The translations under genes were made by a program, and so were the position numbers. Under the pieces are notes generated by a model, which was not told the origin of the DNA, did no database searches, and saw only the letters and a program-made list of their open reading frames with translations. A stretch of 64,000 bases of DNA from Comamonadaceae bacterium (lineage in GTDB: Bacteria; Pseudomonadota; Gammaproteobacteria; Burkholderiales; Burkholderiaceae_C). The stretch covers positions 1-64,000 of the forward strand of contig CANGNS010000016.1 in NCBI GenBank assembly GCA_947455465.1, read 5' to 3'. Below are positions 52,702 through 62,400 of the stretch, one piece after another. Numbering within the stretch: position 1 is the first letter of the stretch; each line of letters starts with the position of its first letter.

Positions 52702-54663
52702 CTAGGCGCCGGCGAGCAGCGCCTCAAGTTCGGCGCTGGCGGCCAGCCATTTTTCTTCCAGGTCCTGTAGCTGCTCGTTCACGGTTTTGAGGCGTTTACC
52801 CAAAGAGGCGAGCTCGTGGGGGGGTGGATTGGCCGAGAGCTGGCTTTCCAGGGTGCCGCCCTCGGAGCTCAATTCCTGCATGCGCGCATCGAGCCGGGCA
52901 ATTTCTTTTTCCAGACGGCGTTTGTCAGCGGTGGCTACCGGCAGCGGCCGGGCGATGGGGCCTGCCTTGGCTGCGGCCAGGGCTTTGCTGGCCTGCACTT
53001 GTTCCAGGCGCACGGCTTCGCGGGCGCGTTTGGCCTCGTCCAGCAAATAGCGCTGGTAGTCGTCCAGGTCGCCGTCAAAGGGGGCGACGCCGCCGTGCGA
53101 GACCATCCAAAACTCATCGCACACCGAGCGCAGCAGGGCGCGGTCGTGGCTGACCAGCATGACGGTGCCTTCAAACTCATTGAGCGCCATGCCCAAGGCC
53201 TCGCGCGTGGCCAGGTCCAGGTGGTTGGTAGGTTCGTCCAGCAGCAATAGGTTGGGGCGCTGCCAGACGATCATGCACAGCACCAAGCGCGCTTTTTCGC
53301 CGCCGCTCATGCTGCCCACGGCCTGCTTGACCATGTCGCCGCTGAAGTTAAACGTGCCCAAAAAGCTGCGCAAATCTTGCTCGCGCGTAGCCTGGCCGGC
53401 CAGTTTGCTTTGCGCCGTGAGCTCTTTGACCAGGCGGATCATGTGCTCTAGTGGCGTGTCGTTGGGGCGCAGCACGTCGAGTTCCTGCTGCGCAAAGTAG
53501 CCGATGTTGAGGCCTTTGCCCTCGGTTACCTCGCCGCCGATGGGCGCCAAATCGCGCGCCACGGTTTTCACCAGCGTGGACTTGCCCTGCCCGTTGGCGC
53601 CCAAAATGCCGATGCGCTGGCCGGCCAGCACCGAGCGGCTAACATTGCGCACAATGACCGTGGGCGCGGTGCCCGGCGCAGCATCCTCGGGCGGCGGGTA
53701 GCCAAAGCTAACCCCCGAGAGGGAAAGCATGGGGTTGGGCAGATTGGCCGGCTCTTTGAACTCGAAGCTGAAGTCCGCCTCGGCCAGCAGCGGCGCGATT
53801 TTTTCCATGCGGTCCAGGGCTTTGACGCGGCTTTGCGCCTGTTTGGCTTTGCTGGCCTTGGCCTTGAAGCGGGCAATGAACTTTTGCAGGTGGGCAATTT
53901 TGTCCTGCTGCTTGGCAAAAGCGTTTTGCTGCAGTTCCATTTGTTCGGCACGCATGTCCTCGAACTTGCTGTAATTGCCGCCATAGCGCAGCAATTTGCC
54001 GCCGTCGATATGCAAGGTGACATTGGTCACCGCGTCCAAAAACTCGCGGTCATGGCTGATGACCAGCATGGTGCCCTCATAGCGTTTGAGCCAGGCCTCG
54101 AGCCAGACCAGGGCGTCTAAGTCCAGGTGGTTGGTGGGTTCGTCCAGCAGCAGCAAATCCGAGGGGCACATCAGCGCGCGTGCCAGTTGCAGGCGCATGC
54201 GCCAGCCGCCCGAAAAGCTGTTGACGGGGCGGTCCAACTCGGTGGTCTTAAAACCCAGCCCCAAAATCAAGGCCTGGGCGCGGGCGGGTGCGTCGTGCTC
54301 GCCGGCGTCGTGCAGGCCCATATAGGCGTTGGCCATGCGGTCGCCGTCATCGCCAGCCTCGGCGGCCTGGACCTCGGCGCGGGCAGCGCACAGCACGGTG
54401 TCGCCTTCAATGACGAATTCGGTAGCGCTTTGCGTGGTCTCGGGCATGTCCTGGGCCACCTGGCCCATGCGCCACTGCGCCGGGATGTAGTACTCGCCCG
54501 CGTCCTCGTGCAAGAGGCCGGTAAAGAGGGCAAACAGCGAGGATTTGCCCGCGCCATTGCGCCCGACCAGGCCGACTTTTTCGCCCGGGTTGAGGGTGAC
54601 GGAGGCGTTCTCGAGCAAGACCTTGGCGCTGCGGCGCAAGGTCACGTTTTTCAGAGTGATCAT
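52702..54663 (-). CDS. ABC-F family ATPase (YheS/Uup-like)
   Basis: The ATG at 54663 (MITLKNVTLRRSAK) gives 653 residues. Two ABC domains without membrane helices are visible: first Walker A GLVGRNGAGKSS near 33 and SGGWRMRLQLARAL near 150; second GILGANGQGKSTLVKT near 347 and MSGGEKARLVLCMIVWQRPN with LLLLDEPTNHLD near 440-470. A linker of lysine/alanine-rich coil lies between them, and residues 540-653 form a C-terminal coiled coil as in YheS/Uup. ABC-F proteins act on the ribosome. The start overlaps the prmB stop by 4 bp. Confidence 0.92.
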   Translation of the reverse strand: MITLKNVTLRRSAKVLLENASVTLNPGEKVGLVGRNGAGKSSLFALFTGLLHEDAGEYYIPAQWRMGQVAQDMPETTQSATEFVIEGDTVLCAARAEVQAAEAGDDGDRMANAYMGLHDAGEHDAPARAQALILGLGFKTTELDRPVNSFSGGWRMRLQLARALMCPSDLLLLDEPTNHLDLDALVWLEAWLKRYEGTMLVISHDREFLDAVTNVTLHIDGGKLLRYGGNYSKFEDMRAEQMELQQNAFAKQQDKIAHLQKFIARFKAKASKAKQAQSRVKALDRMEKIAPLLAEADFSFEFKEPANLPNPMLSLSGVSFGYPPPEDAAPGTAPTVIVRNVSRSVLAGQRIGILGANGQGKSTLVKTVARDLAPIGGEVTEGKGLNIGYFAQQELDVLRPNDTPLEHMIRLVKELTAQSKLAGQATREQDLRSFLGTFNFSGDMVKQAVGSMSGGEKARLVLCMIVWQRPNLLLLDEPTNHLDLATREALGMALNEFEGTVMLVSHDRALLRSVCDEFWMVSHGGVAPFDGDLDDYQRYLLDEAKRAREAVRLEQVQASKALAAAKAGPIARPLPVATADKRRLEKEIARLDARMQELSSEGGTLESQLSANPPPHELASLGKRLKTVNEQLQDLEEKWLAASAELEALLAGA

Positions 54664-55550
54664 GGGGTCAGGTGTTCGCGGGTGAGCAGCAAAACCTGGT
54701 CTTCCCCCGCACTGGTGGGCAACCACACTGCAGGCAATGCAGGAAAGGCTGCTTCAAAAAATGCGCGTTCGTGGCCGATTTCCAGCACGAGCACGCCTTG
54801 GGGAGAAAGATGCCGGGGCAGCTCGCGCAACAGACGGCGCACAAAATCCATGCCGTCGTGGCCGCCCTCGGTGTTGCCGTCCAGGGCCAGCGCTGGCTCG
54901 GCCCGGAACTCCGGTGGCAGCGCTGCCATGCTCTGCGCATTGACATAGGGCGGGTTGCACAAGACCAGGTCAAAAGGGCCATTGGCCGCCAAGGCGGGCG
55001 CGTCCAGGCCGTCGGAGTGCAGCACATGGACGCGCGCCTGCAGCGCATGCTGCGCTACGTTCATAGCGGCCACCTCTAGGGCGCCGTGCGATAGGTCGCT
55101 GGCCCACACGGCGGTGTCCGGGTACACCTGGGCCGCAATGATGGCCAGGCTGCCGTTGCCCGTGCACAAGTCCAGCACTTTGTGGGTGCCCGTATGCAAA
55201 AAATAGTCAAACCCGCCCTCGACCAGCAACTCGGCGATCAGCGAGCGCGGCACGATGACGCGCTCGTCCACATAAAAGGAAAAGCCCTGCAACCAAGCCT
55301 GGCGCGTGAGGTAGGCCGCCGGTTTGCGGCTGCTGATGCGCTGGGCGATCAGCGCCTGGCATGGGGCTATTTGCTGGGCGTCGGGCAGGGGCGCTTGCGG
55401 GTCGTCCAGCGCGGTGTCCAAGGGCAGACCCAATTGCCAAAGCACCAGCCAGGCGGCCTCGTCAAACGCGTTGGTGGTGCCATGGCCATAGGACAAGCCC
55501 GCTGCTTCGAGTTGGCGGGCGGCGTCCTGCACCAAGGCCTGAAGATTCAT
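54660..55550 (-). CDS. prmB: Ribosomal protein L3 N5-glutamine methyltransferase
   Basis: The ATG at 55550 (MNLQALVQDAARQL) gives 296 residues. The AdoMet motif VLDLCTGNGSLAIIAA near 133-148 and the catalytic LVLCNPPYVNAQSM near 193-206 define the PrmB/HemK group, and FYVDERVIVPRSLIAELL near 100-117 favours PrmB. It methylates a glutamine side chain of ribosomal protein L3. It starts 28 bp after the PilT-like gene and overlaps the ABC-F start. Confidence 0.93.
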   Translation of the reverse strand: MNLQALVQDAARQLEAAGLSYGHGTTNAFDEAAWLVLWQLGLPLDTALDDPQAPLPDAQQIAPCQALIAQRISSRKPAAYLTRQAWLQGFSFYVDERVIVPRSLIAELLVEGGFDYFLHTGTHKVLDLCTGNGSLAIIAAQVYPDTAVWASDLSHGALEVAAMNVAQHALQARVHVLHSDGLDAPALAANGPFDLVLCNPPYVNAQSMAALPPEFRAEPALALDGNTEGGHDGMDFVRRLLRELPRHLSPQGVLVLEIGHERAFFEAAFPALPAVWLPTSAGEDQVLLLTREHLTP

Positions 55551-55578
55551 ACCGGGGCCGCCGTACGCAGATGCTGCA

Positions 55579-56751
55579 TCAGGAGCCAAGCGCCAGAGAA
55601 ATAGGGCGCACTTGCGCCTCCGTCAAAGATCCTGATGCTTTGAATTCAGATTGCAGGCCAAAGCGCGAGGTTTTCCACACCTCGGCAGTGGGCTCGTCCT
55701 CTTGCTGCCCCTCCGGCGCGATGTGCACGCCCAGGTTGCGCAAGCGGGCCATGTCCATTTCAAAGGACTGGCCTCGCTGGGCGTCGGTTTGCTGCAGCAC
55801 TACGCCGATGTCATGCAGATCGCCCAGGCGGATGATCTCGGCCACGCGCAAGGAGTTCGCCAGCACTTCGCAAACCGGATGGTGTTGGCCTTGCTCGGTG
55901 CGCATCATCTTTTGGGCCACCACCGACTTGAGGGCTTTGGCCAATTTGCGTTGCACCGCAGGCCGCTCGGCGAAGGGGTAAAACGCCAGCACACGCTCGA
56001 TGGCCTGCTCGCAGTCGGGCGCGACCAGGGTGGCGATGCACAGCGCACCGCCCAGCGCCAGGTCCATGGCTGCCGTCATGCTCTGGGCGTCATGGATATC
56101 GCTGATGTACACCACATCGCTGCGGTGACGCAGGGCCAGTTGGATGTTGTCGTGCCAGTGCTGGCTGTCTGCGCCTGCTTCAATCTGGTTGAAAACCGAT
56201 TTTTTGTAGGAGAACACATACTCAATCGGATTCTCCAGGGTCAGGATATGCCCCGAGACCTGGCTGTTGCGGAAATCGAGCATGGACGCGGCCGTGGTGC
56301 TTTTGCCACTGCCACTGGGGCCCACCAGCAGCACCAGACCACTGGCCGCCATCGCCAATTTACGCAATACCGGCGGCAATGCGCTGTCTTGCAATGCGGG
56401 GATCTCCAGCGGCAGGTGGCGAATGGCCAAAGCCAGCGTGCCTTGCTGGAAATAGGTCTGCATGCGAAAACGTCCGCAGTCGGGCACCGTCAACGCAAAT
56501 TGCTGGGTTTGGCCGGGTACGACGCCGAATTCGCCGGCCTGGCCTGGCAAGCTTTGCAGCATCTCCTGGGGCGTTTGGGGTGCCAGCGGGCGGCTGCTGA
56601 CCGGCACGCAGTAGCCGTTGATGCGCACCATGGGCGGGTTGTTGGCGCTCAGGTACAGGTCGGAGCCATTTTTTTGCACCAGGACACGCAGCAGCGGCTC
56701 CAAGCCACTGCGAAAAACACTGGGCTCAGCGGTGGTGGCGTCCTGGCGCAT
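55579..56751 (-). CDS. PilT/PilU-like ATPase with degenerate catalytic motifs
   Basis: The ATG at 56751 gives 390 residues. The N-terminal PAS-like domain (VQKNGSDLYLSANNPPMVRINGY split across 24-48) and the Walker A VGPSGSGKSTT near 147 are clear. However, the Asp-box reads LTLENPIEY where PilT/PilU have D, the Walker B region reads SDVVYISDIHD in place of PDVxxxGExRD, and the His-box reads GGALCIATLVAP with no HTN/HAN. It therefore binds nucleotide perhaps, but catalysis is doubtful. It lies between dapD (5 bp) and prmB. A regulatory or structural role beside a genuine PilT is an inference. Confidence 0.85.
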   Translation of the reverse strand: MRQDATTAEPSVFRSGLEPLLRVLVQKNGSDLYLSANNPPMVRINGYCVPVSSRPLAPQTPQEMLQSLPGQAGEFGVVPGQTQQFALTVPDCGRFRMQTYFQQGTLALAIRHLPLEIPALQDSALPPVLRKLAMAASGLVLLVGPSGSGKSTTAASMLDFRNSQVSGHILTLENPIEYVFSYKKSVFNQIEAGADSQHWHDNIQLALRHRSDVVYISDIHDAQSMTAAMDLALGGALCIATLVAPDCEQAIERVLAFYPFAERPAVQRKLAKALKSVVAQKMMRTEQGQHHPVCEVLANSLRVAEIIRLGDLHDIGVVLQQTDAQRGQSFEMDMARLRNLGVHIAPEGQQEDEPTAEVWKTSRFGLQSEFKASGSLTEAQVRPISLALGS

Positions 56752-56756
56752 GCTGT

Positions 56757-57581
56757 TTAGTCCCGCAGCAACTCGTTGAGCGAAGTTTTGGCGCGGGTTT
56801 GGGCGTCGACGCGTTTGACGATGACGGCGCAATACAGGCTGTATTTGCCATCGGCGCTGGGCAGATTGCCCGAAACCACGACCGAACCCGCCGGAATGCG
56901 CCCGTAGCTCACTTCACCGGTCGCGCGGTCGTAAATTTTGGTGCTTTGGCCGATGTACACGCCCATGGAAATGACCGAGTTTTCTTCCACGATCACGCCT
57001 TCGACCACTTCGGAGCGCGCGCCGATAAAGCAGTTGTCTTCGATGATGGTGGGCCCCGCTTGCAGGGGTTCGAGCACGCCGCCGATACCCACGCCGCCGC
57101 TCAGGTGCACGTTTTTGCCGATCTGTGCGCACGAGCCCACGGTGGCCCAGGTGTCCACCATGGTGCCTTCGTCGACATAAGCGCCGATATTGACGTAGGA
57201 AGGCATCAGCACCGCGCCCTTGCCGATGTAGCTGCCCCGCCGGGCGACGGCAGGCGGCACCACACGCACACCGGCCGCTTTCAGTTGTGCCTCGTCCAGA
57301 TGCGAGAACTTGGTTTGGACCTTGTCGTAAAAGCCGAGTTCGCCAGCCTTCATCACACTGTTATCACGCAGGCGAAAGCTCAGCAAAACCGCTTTTTTGA
57401 TCCACTGGTGGGTCGTCCATTGGCCCACGCCTTGGCGGGTGGCCACGCGCAAGCTGCCGTTGTTCAGTTGGGTAATGGTGTGCTCCACCGCGTCGCGCAC
57501 GGACTGCGGCGCCGATGCGGCAGATAAATTGGCCCGGTCTTCCCAGGCGGCGTCCACGATGGTTTGAAGTTCTTGGGTCAT
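56757..57581 (-). CDS. dapD: Tetrahydrodipicolinate N-succinyltransferase
   Basis: The 274-residue protein has the DapD N-terminal helical domain and a left-handed beta-helix of hexapeptide repeats from about 105 to 220 ([20 protein letters not shown], then [14 protein letters not shown] and [17 protein letters not shown]). It transfers succinyl from succinyl-CoA in the lysine/diaminopimelate pathway. It lies 30 bp after dapC on the same strand. Motifs [14 protein letters not shown] and [20 protein letters not shown] are specific to DapD. Confidence 0.97.
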   Translation of the reverse strand: MTQELQTIVDAAWEDRANLSAASAPQSVRDAVEHTITQLNNGSLRVATRQGVGQWTTHQWIKKAVLLSFRLRDNSVMKAGELGFYDKVQTKFSHLDEAQLKAAGVRVVPPAVARRGSYIGKGAVLMPSYVNIGAYVDEGTMVDTWATVGSCAQIGKNVHLSGGVGIGGVLEPLQAGPTIIEDNCFIGARSEVVEGVIVEENSVISMGVYIGQSTKIYDRATGEVSYGRIPAGSVVVSGNLPSADGKYSLYCAVIVKRVDAQTRAKTSLNELLRD

Positions 57582-57611
57582 AGGAGCTTTCTTATTAGGT
57601 GTTGATCGGTA

Positions 57612-58838
57612 TTACAAGGGACTCGGACTTTTTCGCCCCTGCACAAAAGACACTATGCGCTGGGCGGCTTCTAAACACTCGGCGGTTTCGGCCACCAGCG
57701 CCATGCGGATGTAGCCAGCGCCCGGATTGTGGCCCTGTGCGCTGCGCGCGAGGTAGCTGCCAGGCAGGACGATGACATTGTAGGCAGCGTACAAGTCGCG
57801 GGCAAAGGCCTCATCGCTTTGGTCGCTCTCGCCAACCTTGGCCCACAGGTAGAAACCGGCGTCGGGCAACTGGACCTGCATGACCGATTGCAACAGCGGC
57901 GTGACCTGGGCGAACTTTTGCCGGTAGAGCGCGCGGTTTTCCTGCACATGCGCCTCGTCATTCCAGGCGGCAATGCTGGCGCTTTGCACCACCTGACTCA
58001 TGGCACTGCCGTGGTAGGTGCGGTAGCGCAAAAAAGCGGCCATCAGGGCCGCGTCGCCGGCACAAAAACCGCTGCGCATGCCTGGCACATTGCTGCGTTT
58101 GGACAGGCTGCTGAACATCACCAGGTTTTTAAAGTCGGTGCGGCCCAGCTGGGTTGCAGCTTGCAGCGCACCCAAAGGCGGTGTCTCGCGAAAATAGATT
58201 TCGCTGTAGCACTCGTCCGAGGCGATCACAAAGCCGTAACGGTCCGACAGCGCAAAAAGCTGCTCCCACTCGTCCAGTGGCATGACGGCGCCTGCGGGGT
58301 TGCCTGGGCTGCACACAAAAAGCAATTGGGTTTGCGCCCATACCTGCGCGGGCACGCTGGCCCAGTCTTGGGCAAAGTTGCGCGCAGGCACCGAGGGCAC
58401 GAACCAGGGGGTGGCACCGCCGAGCAAAGCCGCGCCTTCGTAGATTTGGTAGAACGGGTTGGGGCACACCACGTAGCTGGTTTGGCCATCGGCCACCGGG
58501 CGCAGCACGGTTTGCGCAAAAGCAAACAAGGCCTCGCGCGAACCATTGACGGGCAGTATCTGGTCTGCAGCACGCACCGCGATGCTGTAGCGGCGCGTCA
58601 TCCAATCGGCAATGCTTTGGCGCAAAGCCAAGTCGCCCGCCGTGGCCGGGTAGCTCGCCAAACCGGTGCCTGCAATGGCCGCGCAAAAGGCGGTCTTGAT
58701 CAGTTCGGGCGTGGCATGGCGCGGCTCGCCGATGCCCAGGCTGATGGGGGCCCAAGCCGGGTTCGGCGTGACGCCGGCAAACAGCGCGCGCAAGCGTTCA
58801 AAGGGGTAGGCCTGCAATTGCGACAGGTGGGGATTCAT
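57612..58838 (-). CDS. dapC: Succinyldiaminopimelate aminotransferase
   Basis: The 408-residue protein is a class I PLP aminotransferase of DapC type. Visible motifs are FVCSPGNPAGAVMPLDEWEQ near 176-195, IASDECYSEIYFRE near 206 with the PLP-contacting D and Y, and the lysine segment MFSSLSKRSNVPGMRSGF near 240-257. It starts the minus-strand dapC-dapD-pilT-like-prmB-ABC-F run. With DapD it covers two successive steps of the succinylase route to meso-diaminopimelate. No dapE gene lies in the run. Confidence 0.95.
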   Translation of the reverse strand: MNPHLSQLQAYPFERLRALFAGVTPNPAWAPISLGIGEPRHATPELIKTAFCAAIAGTGLASYPATAGDLALRQSIADWMTRRYSIAVRAADQILPVNGSREALFAFAQTVLRPVADGQTSYVVCPNPFYQIYEGAALLGGATPWFVPSVPARNFAQDWASVPAQVWAQTQLLFVCSPGNPAGAVMPLDEWEQLFALSDRYGFVIASDECYSEIYFRETPPLGALQAATQLGRTDFKNLVMFSSLSKRSNVPGMRSGFCAGDAALMAAFLRYRTYHGSAMSQVVQSASIAAWNDEAHVQENRALYRQKFAQVTPLLQSVMQVQLPDAGFYLWAKVGESDQSDEAFARDLYAAYNVIVLPGSYLARSAQGHNPGAGYIRMALVAETAECLEAAQRIVSFVQGRKSPSPL

Positions 58839-58927
58839 ACGGCGTTATTATCCTTCACCGCCGCTGGGTAAGTGGGCCTCTGGGCCGATTGCAGGCGCGG
58901 TGAACATGGCTTGTCAGGAGTGTGTCG

Positions 58928-59299
58928 ATGCAGGAAGCTTTGCCCCCTGGGGCGCAATACAAGGCCTTGAACCTGGCCAGGGCCATGGAGTTTTTGGGCG
59001 ATGCGCAGGCGGTGCGCGATTTGCTCGCGCCTTTGGTGCGCTCGCTAGATGCTGATTTGCCACATATCGAGCAATTGCTCGAGGGCGGTGACCTCGCCAC
59101 CGTGGCCCGCATGCTGCACAGCATGAAAGGCTTTGTGCCGGTCTTTTGTTTTGAGGCTTTGGCCCAAGAACTGGTGCGTGTGGAGAAAGCGGCCCGCGCG
59201 ATCGATACCCTGGCGGTGCGCGCGGATGTGGCGGCCTTGCTGCCGCGTTTGCGCCGCTTGGCGGGCGAGGCGCAGGACTATCTGCGCCAAAGCCCCTAG
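58928..59299 (+). CDS. Stand-alone Hpt (histidine phosphotransfer) domain protein
   Basis: The ATG at 58928 is chosen because AGGAG (58916-58920) lies 7 bp upstream; the GTG at 58922 is too close. The 123-residue protein is all helical and has the Hpt motif ARMLHSMKGFVPVF near 58-71, where the histidine before S-M-K-G should accept phosphate. It would relay phosphate between a hybrid sensor kinase and a response regulator, neither of which is in the window. It is divergent from dapC and lies before smc. Confidence 0.8.
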   Translation: MQEALPPGAQYKALNLARAMEFLGDAQAVRDLLAPLVRSLDADLPHIEQLLEGGDLATVARMLHSMKGFVPVFCFEALAQELVRVEKAARAIDTLAVRADVAALLPRLRRLAGEAQDYLRQSP

Positions 59300-59409
59300 G
59301 GCGGCGTCCTGGCAAGCGCCGGGGGCGCTATCATCAGGGCTTCGCTGGACCCCGGAGTGGGCGGCTTTGCCTAATTAAATCAATAACTTAGCTAATTTAG
59401 TTTTCCGCC

Positions 59410-62400
59410 GTGCGCCTCAATTCCATCAAATTGTCGGGTTTTAAATCCTTTGTTGAACCGACCAATTTCCTGCTCCCCGGCCAGCTGGTGGGCGTGGTGG
59501 GGCCCAATGGCTGCGGCAAGTCCAACATCATGGACGCGGTGCGCTGGGTGTTGGGCGAGAGCCGCGCCAGCGAGTTGCGTGGCGAATCCATGCAAGACGT
59601 CATCTTCAACGGCTCCAACAACCGCAAAGCGGCCAGCCGCGCCAGCGTCGAGTTGGTGTTTGACAACAGCGACCACCGTGCGGGCGGCCAATGGGGCCAG
59701 TTCACCGAGATCGCTGTGCGCCGCGTGCTTACCCGCGCCGGCACGTCCAGCTACTACATCAACAACCAGGCCGTGCGCCGGCGCGATGTGCAAGACGTTT
59801 TTTTGGGCACGGGCCTGGGGCCGCGGGCCTACGCCATCATTGGCCAGGGCACGATCAGCCGCATCATCGAGTCCAAGCCCGAAGAATTGCGTCTTTTCTT
59901 GGAAGAGGCTGCCGGCGTCTCTAAATACAAAGAGCGCCGCCGCGAAACCGAAAACCGCCTAGCCGACACCCGCGCCAACCTGACGCGCGTCGAAGACATT
60001 CTTCGCGAGCTCAATAGCAGCTTGGAAAAGCTCGAGCGCCAGGCCGAGATCGCACTCAAGTACCAGACCATGCAGGTCGAGGTGACGCACAAGCAGCACC
60101 AGATTTGGTATTTGCGCCGCGCTGAAGCGCAGGCCGAGCAAGTGCGCTTGCAAAAAGACGCCCAAGCGGCTGTCAACGCCCTGGAATCGCGCCTTGCCGA
60201 TGTGCGCCATGTCGAGGCAGAGCTCGAAACCGTGCGCCAAGCCCACTACGCGGCCGCCGACATCGTCAACCAAAGCCAAGGCTTGCTCTACGAAGCCAGC
60301 GCCGAAGTCGGGCGCTTGGAGGCGGAAATCCGCTATGTGGTCGAAAGCCGCCAGCGGGTGGAACAGCGTTTGCTGATGCTGCAAGCGCAAATTGGCCAAT
60401 GGGCAGAACGCAAGGCCCAAGCGCTGCAAGAGCGCGAACAACTCAGCCTTTCCAGCAGCCAGGGCGCCGAGCAGTCCGAAGTGCTGGCAGGTCAGTTGGA
60501 AGAACACAGCCTGCGCCTGCCCGCCCTGGAAGAGGCGGTGCAAACTGCCCAAAGTAACTCGGACCGCCAGCGCACGGCAGTGACCGAGGTGCAGCAGTCT
60601 TTGGTGGTGCTGGCCTCCGAGCAGCGCGGTATCCAAGAGCAGGTGCGCCAGCTCTCGGTGCGGCGCGAGCGTCTGCAAGCGGACCGCAACGCGCTGGCGC
60701 AGACCGATGTCAGCCATCTGGAGCAGCTGCAAGCGCAGTTTGACGACGCCCAAGCCCAAGCCCAGGACGCCCAAGAACGATTGCACACTTTGCAAGAAGC
60801 GACGCCCCAGCTCGACGAGGCGCGCCGCGTCCAACAGGCCCAGGTCAACACCGATGCCGCGCGCTTAGCCGACGTCTCGGCCCGCTTAGAGGCCCTTAAA
60901 GCCTTGCAGGAACGCCTGCGCACCGACGAAAAGCTCAAACCCTGGCTGAGCAAGCATGGCCTGGTTGATTTGCAAGGCCTGTGGACACGCATTACCGTAC
61001 TGCCGGGCTGGGAAAACGCGATTGAAGCGGCCCTGCGCGACCGCCTGGGCGCCCTGGAAGTCTCGCGCCTGGAGATGGTGCAGGCCTTTGCCCAAGACCT
61101 GCCGCCCACCAAGCTGTCTTTTTATACCCGCCCCAGCGCGGGCCTGCCTGCCGGGAAAGCGCCCTTGGCGCCCCTGGTGGATAAAGTGCAGGTGCACGAC
61201 GCCGGCCTGGCTGCCGTGCTGTCGGACTGGCTGCGCGGTTGCTACGCCGCGCCTGATATGGACACCGCTTTTGCCCAGCGTGGCTTGTTGCAGGCGGGCG
61301 AAACCTTGTTTGTGGCCCAAGGCCATGCGGTAGCGGCGCACAGCGTGGGTTTTTACGCGGCCGACGCCGAGCAGGCCGGCTTGTTGGCGCGCGCCCAGGA
61401 AATTCAAAATCTCGAAAAAGACGTGCGCGCCCAAAGCCTGATGGCCGAGGAATCGCGCCTGGCACTGGCGCGTGCCGAAAGCGCCTATGCCCAGGCCAGC
61501 GCCCAACTGGTGGAAGTGCGCCGCCAAGCCCAAGAAACCCAGGCCGCCAGCCATGCGCTGCAAGTCGAAGTGCTGCGCCTGTCGCAGCAAGCCGAACAAA
61601 CCCGCCAGCGCAGCAGCGAGATCGAATCGGACGCGGCCGAAGTGGACGCCATGCTCGAAGACTTGCAAGGCCGCGCCCTGGAAGCCGAAGCGCGCTTTGA
61701 GACGCTGGACGTGCAGCTGGCCGAGTTCCAGGAAGAACATGCCAACTTGCAGGAGCGCGCTTTGGCGTGCCAGGCGCAGCTCGAGCAAGCCCGGGCAGAG
61801 CAGCGCACCTTGGAGCGCCAGTTGCAAGAGTCGGCGTTTGCCCAGCGCAGCCTTCAAGCGCGCACCGAGGAGATGGACCGCGCTGTGGAGACCGCGGATG
61901 CCCAAAGCATTGCCGTGCACGAAGAGGCCCAGCGCGCGCAGGACGAGCTGCAGCAGCTCTCCGACGCCACGGCCCAAAACGGCCTGCAAGCGGCGCTCAG
62001 CCTCAAAGCCGAACGCGAACTGGAGCTGGCCGCCAAACGCAGCACCTACGAAGACCTGACGGCCACCCTGCGCAGCCAGGACGAGCGCCGTTTGCAGCTC
62101 GAGCGCGAGCTCGACCCGCTGCGCCAGCGCATCACCGATTTGCAGCTCAAAGAGCAGGCCGCCCGCCTGGGCTTTGAGCAGTACGAAAACCAGCTTTTCG
62201 AGGCCCAGGCCGATCTGGCCGCCATTGGCCAAAGCCTGGAAGGCGTCTCGGTGCGTTTGTCGGCCTTGCAGTCCGAGATCGACCGCCTGCACCGCGACAT
62301 TGCCGATCTGGGCGCGGTCAACCTGGCCGCCCTCGATGAGCTGACCGCCAGCCGCGAGCGCAAAGAGTTTTTGGACGCCCAAAGCCTGGACCTGAACGAA

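Noticed and set aside
59315-59329. Hairpin AGCGCC/GGCGCT after the Hpt gene as a terminator
   Set aside because: The 6-bp stem is not followed by a T run, so intrinsic termination is unlikely.
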